Origin: Ashinkailepas kermadecensis
Taxonomy: Eukaryota; Arthropoda; Thecostraca; Neolepadidae
Assembly (NCBI GenBank): GCA_034440615.1
Contig: JAOTOM010004126.1
Span: forward strand, 162,509-226,508
Reading direction: 5' to 3'
Length of the DNA: 64,000 nucleotides
The notes under the pieces are model-generated. The model did not search any database. It was not told the origin of the DNA and saw nothing but the letters and a program-made list of their open reading frames with translations. Numbering within the stretch: position 1 is the stretch's first letter; each line of letters begins with the position of its first letter. Of the stretch, positions 12,584 through 23,639 are shown one piece after another. The position numbers and the translations under genes were made by a program.

Positions 12584-12843
12584 CCGACCAGCTGCCCTTC
12601 TCGCCTCTGTACGAGTAACCGACAAGCTGCCCTTCACTCCCGTTGTACGGATAACCGACCAGCTGCCCTCCCCTTCCCTTGCATGAGTGACCGACCAGCT
12701 ACCCTTCCGTCCCGTTGTACGGATGACCGACCAGCTGCCCTCCCCTCCCCTAGCATGAGTGACCGACCAGCTGCCCTTCTCTACCGTTGCACGGGTGACC
12801 GACGAGTTGCCTTTCCGTCCCGTTGTACGAGTGACTCACGAGT
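12557..12843 (+). repeat. 35/36-bp array copied from the PHYHD1 C-terminal codons and stop
   Basis: The first unit is coding (CTGCCCTTCCCGTCTCTGTA, then CGAG, TGA and CCGACCAG). About seven diverged copies follow without gap, most still with a TGA or TAA where the real stop lies. Confidence 0.9.
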
Positions 12844-12936
12844 CACTAACATGCTTCGCTTTCGTATCTTTTTGCGAGTGATGCTTGGCAGAATATTTTG
12901 CATCATGGCACGCAGAGGACTGATTAGTCTCGTGGC

Positions 12937-12942
12937 AATAAA
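12937..12942 (+). promoter_or_regulatory. Candidate PHYHD1 polyadenylation signal
   Basis: First AATAAA after the PHYHD1 stop, about 350 bp downstream and past the terminal array. A second AATAAA lies near 13,188. Confidence 0.5.
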
Positions 12943-13540
12943 CCGGTAGATTTTAGGCAGGGTGCTCTGTGAAAAGGGGAGCAGGAATATAGGTGCCATA
13001 AGAAACCTGAACCACTCAATGATGGCAGTGCAGGGGACCAGCAATAGTGACTGCACCATCTGCACACATGCACGCGCACATTGGCACGTGGCAAATGTCA
13101 CTAAGCAAAAACGCTCACATGCAGACACATGCACACACTTTCCGATCTAAAGGAACGATGCTATAAAGCAACGCGAGAAAATGTGTAGAATAAAATTAAA
13201 ACCAAGTACAGTTGGATGACACTCGCTTCTACTTTCGCCTTCAATATGCTTGGTTGTTTTTATAGTGTTGACACCGTTGGAGCTTCCAACGTGGTCCCAG
13301 TCACTGTTCCTTTACAACTTCGCTTCCTGATTCGGATGCAACGTGCCGTCCAGCACCTTCAACATGAGAGCAACAACAGAGGGTCGCGGCGACCGTGCTC
13401 TTCTCTCCGAAACCCTCAGTCGCCAACCCTACGGCATTGTATGAAAAGAGCCGGCTTAAAGCGTGAAATCATCATTGCTCTCGGACATTCCTACGCCCTT
13501 GTTTATTTAAGACGTGTGAGCAAGGACGCCACGCACCCAG

Positions 13541-13607
13541 GCCGTAGTAGGCCGTATCAGGCCGTAGCAGGCCGTAGCAGGCCGTAGCAGGCCGCAGCAG
13601 GCGTAGT
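13541..13607. repeat. 10-bp tandem repeat (GGCCGTAGCA)n
   Basis: Six or seven copies of GGCCGTAGCA with single-base variants. Confidence 0.9.
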
Positions 13608-13974
13608 CGGAACTTCATGAAGGCTGGGAGAAGATGAGGCCGTGCCTATTTACTTTTGATGAGAACCCAGAGCATTTACAGGAAAAATAGGAAGCTAACA
13701 TTGCCGTGCCGCTCGAGTGAAAACCCGTCCATATTTGTGCAGTTTAGTCAGGAGCCGAAAATTAAAGTGCATGCTGTAAACTTTCACCTGAATACTATTC
13801 CGATGGGGTTATTTTGTCTTTATTCTTGTGCGAGGGCCGGGTTCCGTCACCACTGAGATCTCAACTCACTGTCAATGCCAAGAAGTCTTCATTCACATCT
13901 TCAAAATTTGACAATGGTGGACTAAGAAATACCTTGTCCTTTCACCCGACTTGTGGCGTCATCATCAGAGGACA

Positions 13975-14002
13975 TACGTTAGCTCCTGCAGGAGCTAACG
14001 TA
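13975..14002. repeat. Perfect 28-bp palindrome
   Basis: TACGTTAGCTCCTG is followed immediately by its exact reverse complement, centred on CTGCAG. No flanking repeat identifies it as a transposon end. Confidence 0.9.
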
Positions 14003-14952
14003 GCTGTGGTCATGGCCACACCCACAATATCCAGACGCATTGATTGCCGCCTAGATCAAGCACGATTCGTTGCTTAGTTGTTGAAACGAACAGGTGAGAA
14101 GTTGCGGTTTTACCAGCATTTCCAAAGATTTTACATTTCCGTACCTGTGAGATCAACTATAACCGACAACGCAAGCTTGTGTACTCGAGAGAGGGTGAGG
14201 CAACATCCAGGGTGGGATATTGTGGAAATCAAGTCCATCTGTCGATTAGGTGTGTATATAAATTGATGAAAAGGTGTGACTGTAAAATTTCCTCTTTTTA
14301 TGTGGCTTGGGTTGTGAAGGCATCCATGACTTGTCTCCAATCAGAATTTGTATACTCCCTGACTCGCGTAAGCCATGGACCTCCGTTTGAATCAGCTCGA
14401 TCCGTCCATTTTCTGCTCAGATAGTTAGGAGGGACGGTATAAGACCTCTCATCCAATTCAATGTCGTTACCCCAGTCAATTGGAGGTCAACTGTTGACCT
14501 CTGTTTTCAACGTTCGTGCGGAACAATTCATATTTCGTCTAGAAGTAGGTGCGGCATACAGCCTTGGGCAAGGGCGTAGGTTTGTGTTTCATTTGGAGGG
14601 CACATCCGTCTCCAATGTTGAACATGCTCCTCCAACAACCTCAAATGCTCGTCTAATATTCAGAAGTGTCCCCACGCACGAATACATGCATTATCAATCT
14701 GATAATACGTGCCCTTATTCTAGCACGACATAATTTTGTATGATTATAGGTTGAGATACAAACATGCATGCTTTCAACTGCAGAACATTATGTGCAAATA
14801 TAGGATTGGTAGGTATGTGGTAAGCAACAAATACAGACTCGGTACACCCTTCAGTCCCACCCAGGAAATAGCTGTGTAGGTAATAGGTACATACCAAGTA
14901 TGGAAGTGTTACCCAGCCATAAAATACCACAGGCAGAGATGTTGGAAAATGT

Positions 14953-14984
14953 TGCGAGTATTCTTAAGTATAAGAATACTCGCA
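14953..14984. repeat. Perfect 14-bp stem hairpin
   Basis: TGCGAGTATTCTTA, a four-base loop AGTA, then the exact reverse complement. Confidence 0.9.
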
Positions 14985-15640
14985 GCAAGCAGAACATGCA
15001 GAATTGAGGCCATCACATTGTGAAGTTTTACTGAGGCATAGAAGCAATCAATGCCGAAGTCAATGCTGGTGCTTGTTAGCAATGCTGGTGGATGTTGGCA
15101 ATGCAACCAGGGCACACATGCATCCAGTCAAAAGCATCCCATTCCCACACCAAGACATAATGCTTGTGAATTGGGATGAGCTGTGAACAAATCACAAGAT
15201 TAAAATCAAACTACCTGCAGTACGTCATATCTCACAACTTTTGCAATTCAGCATTCATGGGATGGTCAAACAGGCGAAAAAGAAATTCAGCAATGTAGGA
15301 ACAGTGGGAGCAGCTACCCGATAACTTTTCGATATGATGACCAACCTTAGTCCCATCATAGAAGAATCACACAAGGTTATTGGCTTGTAAAAACAAAATT
15401 GTCGCTCTTCTTTTGATAGAATACAATTTGATATAAACGCTGTCCAAAATATATGTTCGACGATTCGCCCTTTGGCCTTGATCACGAACTTACATACACT
15501 TCTTTTAAACGACGGGCGACAGTTTTATTTTTGAAATCCAATGATGAAGCATCTGGAGATGAAAGCCTTTCTCGAAGTTCTTAATGACACAGGGTTATGC
15601 AGTTCGAATGGTTCCCTGTTCTCGCCTTTATCCTGGCAGT

Positions 15641-15948
15641 CTGCGACGGATGTCTTGGTGATCCGTGTTTGATTGCGCAAGACTCACCGTAGCCGACGGC
15701 TGTCTTGGTGATCCGTGTCCGATTGTCCAAGACTCACGGTAACCGACGGCTGTCTTGGTGATCCGTGTCCGATTGCGCAAGACTCACCGTAGCCGACGGC
15801 TGTCTTGGTGATCCGTGTCCGATTGTCCAAGACTCACGGTAACCGACGGCTGTCTTGGTGATCCGTGTCCGATTGTGCAAGACTCACCGTAGCTGACGGC
15901 TGTATTGGTGATCCGTGTCCGATTGTGCAAGACTCACCGTAGCCGACG
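15641..15948. repeat. 50-bp minisatellite, six copies, each with a donor-like GTGAGT
   Basis: Units restart at GACGGCTGTCTTGG at 15695, 15745, 15795, 15845 and 15895, preceded by a diverged first copy. On the minus strand nearly every unit contains ACGGTGAGTCTTG or ACCGTGAGTCTTG, an ideal 5' splice-site core in the sense of the host gene. It lies about 0.8 kb past exon 5. Confidence 0.92.
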
Positions 15949-16722
15949 CGTGCATTCTGAATTGCATGATGCAGAAAGACTGAATAAAACATGTTTTTAT
16001 CTCCTATTCAGTCATTTCTCCATGTCTACTTCCACGAATTTTTGCGGTGAGAAATGTGCACTGCTACTTATGCTAGCTAGCGACGAAGTTCTGACTCATG
16101 CCGCATAATAAGGACAGAGGAAAAGTTGCGTGACCGCTGTACATCGGTATTTTGCGATATCATAAGGATACATTCCATCCGCGGCCATATTTTCATGTAA
16201 CGGAAAACCATTTGCAGTACATATATACTGTACCTTTCAGAGCTCGTCTATATACCATCCGTATTAAGCATTTAGTTGGACGACCACTACCGCCCTAACA
16301 TCATAAGTCACAAAAGCGTCAAACTGGATATTCCTCCAATCCGACGCAACGTTACAACGTTTGTGGCAAAAGAGAAAGATAATATGACGATTGCTCACTT
16401 ATTAATAATATGTACGTAATTGCATAGCATTATTTCTAGAAAGTTGGGCGTCTGCGGCAATGAACACATGACGCAATTGAATACTGAATGCCGAAATGGC
16501 GATAGTATATTATATTATGGTATGCCACCCTCTTCCCCCCCCAATCATTTTGAAAAGTCTACATCGCTGGTCTCGAGTGCGGCATATGCGACACCCATTC
16601 AATCGTATTTTGCACCGACATACATAATCCCCTCTTGATATTGTCCAATAGCGACTTATCTTTTCTGGTGTGGCTTGAACCCCTCGTCCTCCAATCACCC
16701 ACAGTTCTGTCCCGTGACTCAC

Positions 16723-16817
16723 CTCCTTCATTTCCTCGTACATGATGAAGCACATGTTTGGGTGGTGCCTACGACTCCAGGCCTGCTTCAGGTTCTCCCA
16801 GTAGGGGCACCACGGCA
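16723..16817 (-). CDS. Sulfotransferase exon 5
   Basis: The acceptor CATTGCAG precedes two bases that complete the Leu codon split with exon 4. The frame reads PWCPYWENLKQAW then HHPNMCFIMYEEMKE, matching the family segment YG.YWEH..W...P.V.F..YE.MK. It ends in phase 0 at GAG before donor GTGAGT. Confidence 0.93.
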
Positions 16818-17289
16818 CTGCAATGGCACGATAACGGTCACATTCCGCTGTTGCGACGTGGGTACATCGGAATGCGGCGGATTTCGCCGAGTCACGGTGC
16901 AGACTCCATGCACATCCATTCGCGTTGATAGGCTTCTTTCTCGCCGGGACTGCGCTCAAGGTTCACCGGCTCTGTGGTGCACTTGAGACAACGTGATAAG
17001 TGACAATGAGTCAACTTGTGTGGATGGTTTCTGAGCACAATATATGAAAACATTCACTGAAGAAGATCTCGGTCAGGGACAAGTATTGTGCATTACACCT
17101 ACCCCAATACAATATAATGCGCTCTAACATACGCGTTTTTCTGTTGCAACTCATCAAATAATGAGAAAATAACATCAGGATTCTCGGCAAGTCGATGGTG
17201 GTCCAGTTTGCTTCAGCCACAAAACGGTACGCAAGTGACGCTTGTCAATCATAAGTGACGTTTGTCGGTAAATGAACCCTGGAACCTGG

Positions 17290-17460
17290 GGACGAGTGGT
17301 CTAGGGGTAAGATGCTCGTCTCACAATCGAAAGGTTGTGGGTTCGAGTCTCACCTGTCGCTACTCTTCGCCCGCGACCAATCGGCGTGAGAGATTGGCGA
17401 CGCTACATGACTCAACGGTCGACGTGTCGTAAAACCAATAACCAACCAATAACCAACCAA
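17290..17460 (+). mobile_element. tRNA-derived SINE with 16-bp target-site duplication
   Basis: The head carries a Pol III A box (TGGTCTAGGGG) and B box (GGTTCGAGTCT) spaced as in a tRNA, with an anticodon-loop-like CTCACAA reminiscent of tRNA-Val(CAC). The acceptor strands do not pair, so it is not a working tRNA. The 3' end is an ACCAATA/ACCAACC-type tail. Perfect copies of GAACCCTGGAACCTGG flank it at 17,274-17,289 and 17,461-17,476, which implies a recent insertion. Confidence 0.88.
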
Positions 17461-17781
17461 GAACCCTGGAACCTGGCATACCCGAGGTACTGCAGCAACG
17501 TCGGGGTGCCGGTACTAGTATAGCTTTCCAAAGTGTTCTCATATTTTCAGATGGGCTTTTTGCAGTTATGCTGCTTTCTAGGTGGTACTCTTTCCATTCA
17601 TCACCCATAAGCCTCGTTACATTTCAAAGTCCAGGTGGTGCTAAAGCAAAAGGTGGTGCTCACACACTGCCTGTTAACATCAAAGCTTCACCCATGTTTT
17701 CGAATTCGGGTCCACGCGTCCCTGAAACTATATCTAGGTGGCCACCCTTTGCTTTACCGACGAATATCGTTGTGGTGCTAT

Positions 17782-18190
17782 CAGTGGCGCAACCAGGATT
17801 TCAGTTGGGGGGGGGGGCAGGGTTGGAGAGCGGGCCCCCTCGCAAGCGGGCCCACCTCATGTTTTTAAAAAGTCTGCGGAAAACATGCACTTACTTTTGA
17901 GCGGGCCCCTATGTTTGTAAAACTTCGCAGAAGTAAAAGCACTTTTCCTTTATCAGGGGCCCCGGTTCGAGGCGGGCCCTGGTTAAAACGGGCCCCCAGA
18001 TTTTCAGTTGGTTCAAAGGGCCCCTGATTCGAGCCACAGATCCGCTTCGCAGGCCCCTAGCCAGGGCTCTGAGTAGGGTGGCCCACTCCGAGCCAGGGCC
18101 CCGCTTCGCGGGTCCACTGGCTCGGAGCGGGCACCCAAAAAATTTCGGGGGGGGCATGACTCCTTGCCCCCCCCCCTGGTTGCGCTACTG
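17782..18190. mobile_element. hAT-type MITE with perfect 8-bp target duplication
   Basis: The left end CAGTGGCGCAACCAGG and right end CCTGGTTGCGCTACTG form a 16-bp terminal inverted repeat with one mismatch. GGTGCTAT flanks both sides (17,774-17,781 and 18,191-18,198). CA-ended repeats plus an 8-bp duplication indicate the hAT superfamily. The interior is full of GGGCCC stretches and codes for no transposase. Confidence 0.9.
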
Positions 18191-18724
18191 GGTGCTATGT
18201 CAGAAGATCATCCATATTGAACATCAACCGGGTTTCTACCCGGTTGATTACCCGGTTGTCTACCTAGTTTTACGGTCAGCGTAAAATGGCTATGTGGCCG
18301 ACTCCCCCCCCCATCAGACGACCACCAATCTCTTACCCAGTAAGAAACTCGAATGGCCATTATTTCCTTTCCAGTTAATTTCGCGAGCCGGTAGGTATTG
18401 GTACATGTTGACATACAGTACGAATGGTGCGCGACATGCAATTGCATTTTCGATTGAAGGAAGAATGGAACAGGCCAAGATTATAACGTTCATTCGGGCC
18501 AAGCGTATGTTCACTTCTTGAGTAGCCGGAAGTACACACCGCCATGGATGTTTCACCAGGAATTAAAACCTCATTGAAATACTTGAATATTTCACTCTAT
18601 TCACTATGTCGGACAGAAAGCTTATATCCAGTCCAAGCCCGACATACCTCAGTGTGTTGCCGAATCCCACCAAACGCGAGTTGGCATAGAGTCGCAGTGC
18701 AAAGCGGAGTGCGTGAAAACTTAC

Positions 18725-18854
18725 GCGTATTCGCCATGAATAGATCTGCAAAGGTGTTGAAGTCGCCCCGGAAGTCGTAGAGACCTTTGAAGAGCACGTT
18801 GTGGTGGTAGTAGCTGACGACTGTGTCCTTTGGGTTCCGAGCCACGTATACAAT
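18725..18854 (-). CDS. Sulfotransferase exon 4 (3'-phosphate-binding motif)
   Basis: After acceptor TGCATGCAG the frame reads IVYVARNPKDTVVSYYHH, the 3'-phosphate-binding segment of PAPS-dependent sulfotransferases, then FRGDFNTFADLFMANT. It ends one base into a codon before donor GTAAGT, matching exon 5. Confidence 0.95.
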
Positions 18855-19019
18855 CTGCATGCAAGGCCACTGATGAAATGCCACACCTTTAAGCCATTCA
18901 GGAGGACACGAACTTGAAATAGGCACACCGAAGTGTACACATTTACGCCACCGAAATATGTGTACCCGTTTGCGTGGTGTCTGTACGACATGGCATTTGT
19001 GATGCGATTCATGATGAAT

Positions 19020-19045
19020 TCATGAATCATGATCATGATTCATGA
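19020..19045. repeat. Perfect 26-bp palindrome
   Basis: TCATGAATCATGA followed by its exact reverse complement; composed of overlapping ATCATGAT motifs. Confidence 0.9.
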
Positions 19046-19516
19046 CAATTCGTGATTAACATTCATCGTGGACAAAATCGATGCATGTGAACTTTTATAT
19101 CGGATCAAATGTATTGTATCGCTACCACACGAGAGTAGGTGATGCTTCATGATAGTTCATGATGTTTCAGGATGTTTCAGGCTGTTTCAGGATGTTTCAT
19201 GCGGCACGGACACCGACCGCCACCAATTCCGTCCCGAAAATTACGGGAAAGCGGTTCGTTTAATCTGCGAGTTATCTCCGGTTGTGAAGTTTGCCAAATG
19301 GTGTTCGCGTTGTATCGGATGAGGTAGAGAAAACTGGCAACCCTGAAGAGCTATCAGTCCGATACATGGGCAGACGTGGCGCGGCTCCCTTGCATGCTTG
19401 CAAAGCGGCACCCACGACTCCTCTGCTGGGTTGTCTTGCAACCACCCTGTGTCGTGACTGTTTGACTGAGTTTCGCTAAGGAGTGCCATTATGCAGGCGT
19501 CATCTACGGCGCCGCT

Positions 19517-19583
19517 CACTATCACTATCACTATCCCTATCACTATCCCTATCACTATCACTATCACGATCACGATCACTCAC
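19517..19583 (-). repeat. Hexamer repeat starting at the exon 3 splice donor
   Basis: Read on the minus strand the intron begins GTGAGTGATCGTGATC and passes directly into repeated GTGATA and GGGATA units. The donor hexamer itself looks like the first unit. Confidence 0.88.
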
Positions 19584-19906
19584 CTTGCAGATGTCCAGTA
19601 TCCTGTGCGGCAGCAGCGAGAAGAAGATGTGCGTTTTGACGAAGCGTGGCTGACTGAGCGGGACCTTCCGCATGATGGCAGTCGTGTCGTTCTTGGCGAT
19701 GGTTATGATCTCCGGGTTCTTATGCAGCATTGCAAACATTTTAGCGGTTCGCGCGCCCCTCTGCCGGATCATTTTTGACATCATGCCCTTGCTGTTGATC
19801 CAGTGTTCGAGCAGGGGAAACTTGACGTCCATGTGAAGCGACTTTGCCTTGGTCAGGTCACAGTCGTTGCCGATGCACCAGACCATCTCCTGGGTCCAGG
19901 TGGAAC
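19584..19906 (-). CDS. Sulfotransferase exon 3
   Basis: The acceptor CCATTGCAG is followed by GT, completing the split Gly of the PAPS loop, then STWTQEMVWCIGND. Toward the end PRFVKTHIFFSLLP contains the catalytic-His motif KTH. It closes in phase 0 at LDICK before donor GTGAGT. Length 323 nt. Confidence 0.94.
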
Positions 19907-22900
19907 CTGCAATGGGCATAGGTGTCAACTTATACAAGTAAAGCTTCTCGAACTGAACCCGGTTTCGACACACCTTTAGTGCTGCCAACTTTGCAAGACA
20001 TAAAATAGACGTTTTTAATTTAATTTCCAGCACAGAAGTTGGTTTGAATGACATAATTCTTATCACTTCTCAGTCGGCTTCTCCGACTCAGGCAATGCTC
20101 GGTACTCGCAAAAGGTGCGGATGCACGAGTTTAAATGACCTCCTCAGCTTTTCGCAATTAGCAGGCAAACGGGGGGGGGAGGGTCTAGTGAGCCCCAAGT
20201 ATACGCACACCTGCGGACATTCATTGCGGAACGCTTGGTGCAAACTTGTCTCGCCATGTCGGGTCATGTTATTGACCTGTGACGATCCTTCGGGAACCTG
20301 CTCGGGCAGAATTCGCATTGTTCAAGCTTGGATCTAAATATATTGCAAACTATGCATGATACCCTTATGAAATCAATGTCACAGTGTTGGTCATTCAATT
20401 TGAAGTCCATTGAGGGGTGACATGATTAAATGGCATGAACGTGCTCCTGTGCAGGTCATATCAAATCATGGAATGTCAATTTGTTGTTTTGAATTTTGTG
20501 TCACAAACGCATAATGTTGAGAGCTAGCAGGTACCAATGAATGCTGAATTAAAATTCAGCACTAAAAGTTACCCTATGAAATAGTTTGAACCATCTTTGG
20601 TGAACTGACATTTGACCTTTACTGACGAGAGGTCAACACACGCACATGGGGTCAAAGTGGATCAAGGCTGGTGCTAGGGTACTAGTGTATGTGGATTTCG
20701 GATTAGGCGGTCATATTTATCTCACAGGGACACAAATTGCTTTGACCCCCAAAATTCCGAAACCCATATTGACCCTTTGTTACTTGCTATGTTATTCTAT
20801 AGGATGCTATGGGATGCCATATATTGATATAGAATCTTGCGACCCCTCGCTGGACTTCGATTGAATGTTGGACACGGTAATGTGCATTTCATAAAGGAAT
20901 CATGCGTAGTTCGCCATCCATTTGGGTCCGAACTTGAAAACAGCGCGAAATCTGTGGAAATCCGCCGAAACAGAACAATCGTCTCAGGATAGTGACCTGA
21001 CATGACCTGTGAACAAGATGTATGCCAATAGTTCTGCAATGGATGTGCATGGTTCTGCGCAGAGTTTCATAGTATTTTATCCAGCCATTTATGCCACATA
21101 GTGTGCGAAAGCCCTCCTATTAGCATTAGCGTGTCGATCTGAGACCGTGGCGATACGCTTCGTCGTTTCTAGTCTGACCGCTAGTATGAAGTGATTTGGC
21201 TTCTTCCAGCCATGTGATCATTGATATTGTATATGATGTGATCCAGCTTCCAGCCATGTGATCATTGATATTAAACAAGACAGAAGGCACAAGCACATTG
21301 CCTAACTCTCGGAAGTACACACAATGGTCAATCAATGCCGATATTAATCGCTCACGAAAAATCAGGTCGAAAAAGCGTCGCACAAACGAATGTTGCAAGC
21401 AGCAAAATGGGGCCACTTGAGCGGAAAGACATCGTATTTCGAAAATTTGATAGTACCCTGTGATCTTGCACCACAAAATCAAACTAAGCCTTTCTCGCCT
21501 CCGATATAAAAATTCGTCGCGTAGCTTTGCTACCGGGTACCACAATTCCCAGCTGACCATTTGTCGAAACAAATGAGTCGCTTGAGTGACAACAAATTGT
21601 CCTCAACACCAGCTACCACGCCACCGAAAAATAGACATCTAAGTACAAAGCCTCCCCCCTTGCCGCGATACGTACGCCCCTGGGCTTCTGGATCCGCCCC
21701 TGAGCATGGTCGTGACAGCTGTTTTACTGATAGGCGTCACCTGGTATTGAGCTGTTTCACGGAGGGCGTCACCTGACACTGAGCTAGTTCACGGAGGGCG
21801 TCACCTGACACTGAGCTAGTTCACGGAGGGCGTCACCTGACACTGAGCTAGTTCACGGAGGGCGTCACCTGGCACTGAGCTGTTCACGGAGGGCGTCACC
21901 TGACACGAGCTGTTCACGAAGGGGGTCGCTGACACTGAGCTAGTTCACGAAGGGGCGTCACCTGACACTGAGCTAGTTCACGGAGGGCGTCACCTGACAC
22001 TGAGCTAGTTCACGGAGGGCGTCACCTGACACTGAGCTAGTTCACGGAGGGCGTCACCTGACACTGAGCTAGTTCACGGAGGGCGTCACCTGACACTGAG
22101 CTAGTTCACGAAGGGGCGTCACCTGACACTGAGCTAGTTCACGGAGGGGCGTCACCTGACACTGAGCTAGTTCACGGAGGGCGTCACTGGCACGAGCTAG
22201 TTCACGGAGGGCGTCACCTGACACTGAGCTAGTTCACGGGGGCGTCACCTGACACTGAGCTAGTTCACGAAGGGGCGTCACCTGGCACTGAGCTAGTTCA
22301 CGAGGGCGTCACCTGACACTGAGCTAGTTCACGAAGGGGCGTCACCTGACACTGAGCTAGTTCACGAAGGGGCGTCACCTGACACTGAGCTAGTTCACGG
22401 AGGGGCGTCACCTGACACTGACTAGTTCACAGGGGCGTCACCTGACACTGAGCTGTTTCACGGAGGGGGCGTCACCTGACACTGAGCTAGTTCACGGAGG
22501 GCGACCTGCACTGAGCTTTCGGGGGCGTCACCTGACACTGAGCTAGTTCACGAAGGGGCGTCACCTGACACTGAGCTAGTTCACGAAGGGGCGTCACCTG
22601 ACACTGAGCTAGTTCACGGAGGGGGCGTCACCTGACACTGAGCTGTTTCACGGAGGGGCGTCACCTGACACTGAGCTAGTTCACGGAGGGGGCGTCACCT
22701 AACACTGAACTATTTCACGAAAGGACCGTCACCTGACATCGAGCTACTTCACGGAGGGGCGTCACCTAACACAGATCTGTTTCACGGAGGGGCGTCACCT
22801 GACACAGGGCTGTTTCACGGAGGGACGTCCCCTGACACTTAGCAGCTACACGGAAGGGTGTCACCTGACACAGATCTGCTTGAATGCGCAGCATGACCCT

Positions 22901-22945
22901 GACCTCGGCGGCGTATCTGATGCCGATAACGAGCCCGATACGAAC
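19907..22945 (-). other. Sulfotransferase intron 2
   Basis: Begins with the uncommon donor GTTCGT and ends TTGCAG. The first kilobase (minus sense) is the 32/33-bp array. A CTTCCAGCCATGTGATCATT duplication lies near 21,207 and 21,247, and a hAT-style end ATCCGCCCCTGAG near 21,688-21,702 without a clear partner. No coding signal elsewhere. Confidence 0.75.
21758..22870. repeat. 32/33-bp minisatellite, about 34 copies
   Basis: Units repeat CTGAGCTAGTTCACGGAGGG plus GCGTCACCTGACA with single-base indels. On the minus strand almost every unit offers GTCAGGTGACG, a fair splice donor in the host sense. The array starts about 75 bp past the exon 2 donor. Confidence 0.96.
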
Positions 22946-23156
22946 CTGTCTTCGGAAAGGATATCACCCAGACGTCGGTGGGCCGCAGCGGCAGATTTGC
23001 TATCTTGGCGGCGATGTCGCGGTAGGAGGAGGGCAGACAGATGCCTCCCGGCCACACAGTCACCAGCTTGTTGAGCACGCCGAAGTTCTTCTTGAGCAGC
23101 GCCTGTGTGTTGGAGTCGTATTCTTCGAACACCACCGGGTTGGAGGCGATATCAAA
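22946..23156 (-). CDS. Sulfotransferase exon 2
   Basis: A pyrimidine-rich acceptor (CCTGTCCATCCGCAG) opens the exon in phase 0. It encodes FDIASNPVVFEEYD and ends LRPTDVWVISFPKT plus one base, the start of the PAPS-binding loop, before donor GTTCGT. Only the join to exon 3 restores the intact loop, which validates this weak donor. Confidence 0.92.
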
Positions 23157-23639
23157 CTGCGGATGGACAGGGCCTCGGTGAGATGTGATGCTGCTGCTGA
23201 AGGATCACTGGGCAAGGAGCTGGCTCCACCTCATGGCGTCACCCACGAAGCGACGGTCGCGGCATCCTCGGCGTTGTTAACCGTTCTAGGCACGGCTGAA
23301 CTGAAATAGCAAGTTGTTTTGTGATGCTGCTCCATTTTAATAACCTTGCAGATAATGGGATGCAGAAGTTGAAGCATAGTTTCAGTTCTTTTCTAACGTT
23401 TTAATTTCGTATCGATATCAGAGGCGGCCACGGGGGCGAGACCACTTGATGCTGGGCTACCTACCGGAAGCAGAAAGACAAGGGCAGATCAGACGATGAG
23501 AGGCGGATTGGACAGGTGGAGAGGAGAGGAGAAACTAAGAGAAGGGAGAAGAGGAGATTGAAGAGCGAAGGCGACAGGAGGGAGGAATGAATAGGACGCG
23601 AGAGTGCAAGAAAGGATACACCACTCCGGATTAACGAAC
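23157..23639 (-). other. Sulfotransferase intron 1
   Basis: 483 bp, starting GTTCGT and ending CCGCAG, with a plus-strand purine-rich GAGG/GAGA stretch at about 23,510-23,600. Its donor hexamer is the same unusual one as intron 2. Confidence 0.6.

Larger units (their letters stand above)
6450..16722 (-). other. Sulfotransferase intron 5 hosting PHYHD1
   Basis: A 10.3-kb intron starting GTGAGT at 16,722 and ending TAG. It carries microsatellites (6541-6892), a TTAA-flanked transposon (8301-9303), the 100-bp array and PHYHD1 (10,737-12,943), two perfect hairpins and a 50-bp array. Stretches 6,900-8,300, 9,310-10,730 and 13,000-15,640 otherwise hold nothing I can assign. Confidence 0.75.
16818..18724 (-). 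other. Sulfotransferase intron 4
   Basis: Begins GTAAGT, ends TTGCAG, and contains the SINE at 17,290 and the hAT-like element at 17,782. The remaining sequence shows nothing coding. Confidence 0.8.
18855..19583 (-). other. Sulfotransferase intron 3
   Basis: Starts GTGAGT directly into a GTGATA/GTGATC hexamer repeat, contains a 10-bp GTTTCAGGAT repeat near 19,161-19,198 and a perfect palindrome at 19,020-19,045. Confidence 0.8.

Noticed and set aside
17290..17365. Functional tRNA-Val(CAC)
   Set aside because: A and B boxes are good but the acceptor stem does not pair and the anticodon stem has mismatches; target duplications show it is a SINE head.
21758..22870. CRISPR-like array
   Set aside because: Units are contiguous minisatellite copies without unique spacers, in a eukaryotic intron.
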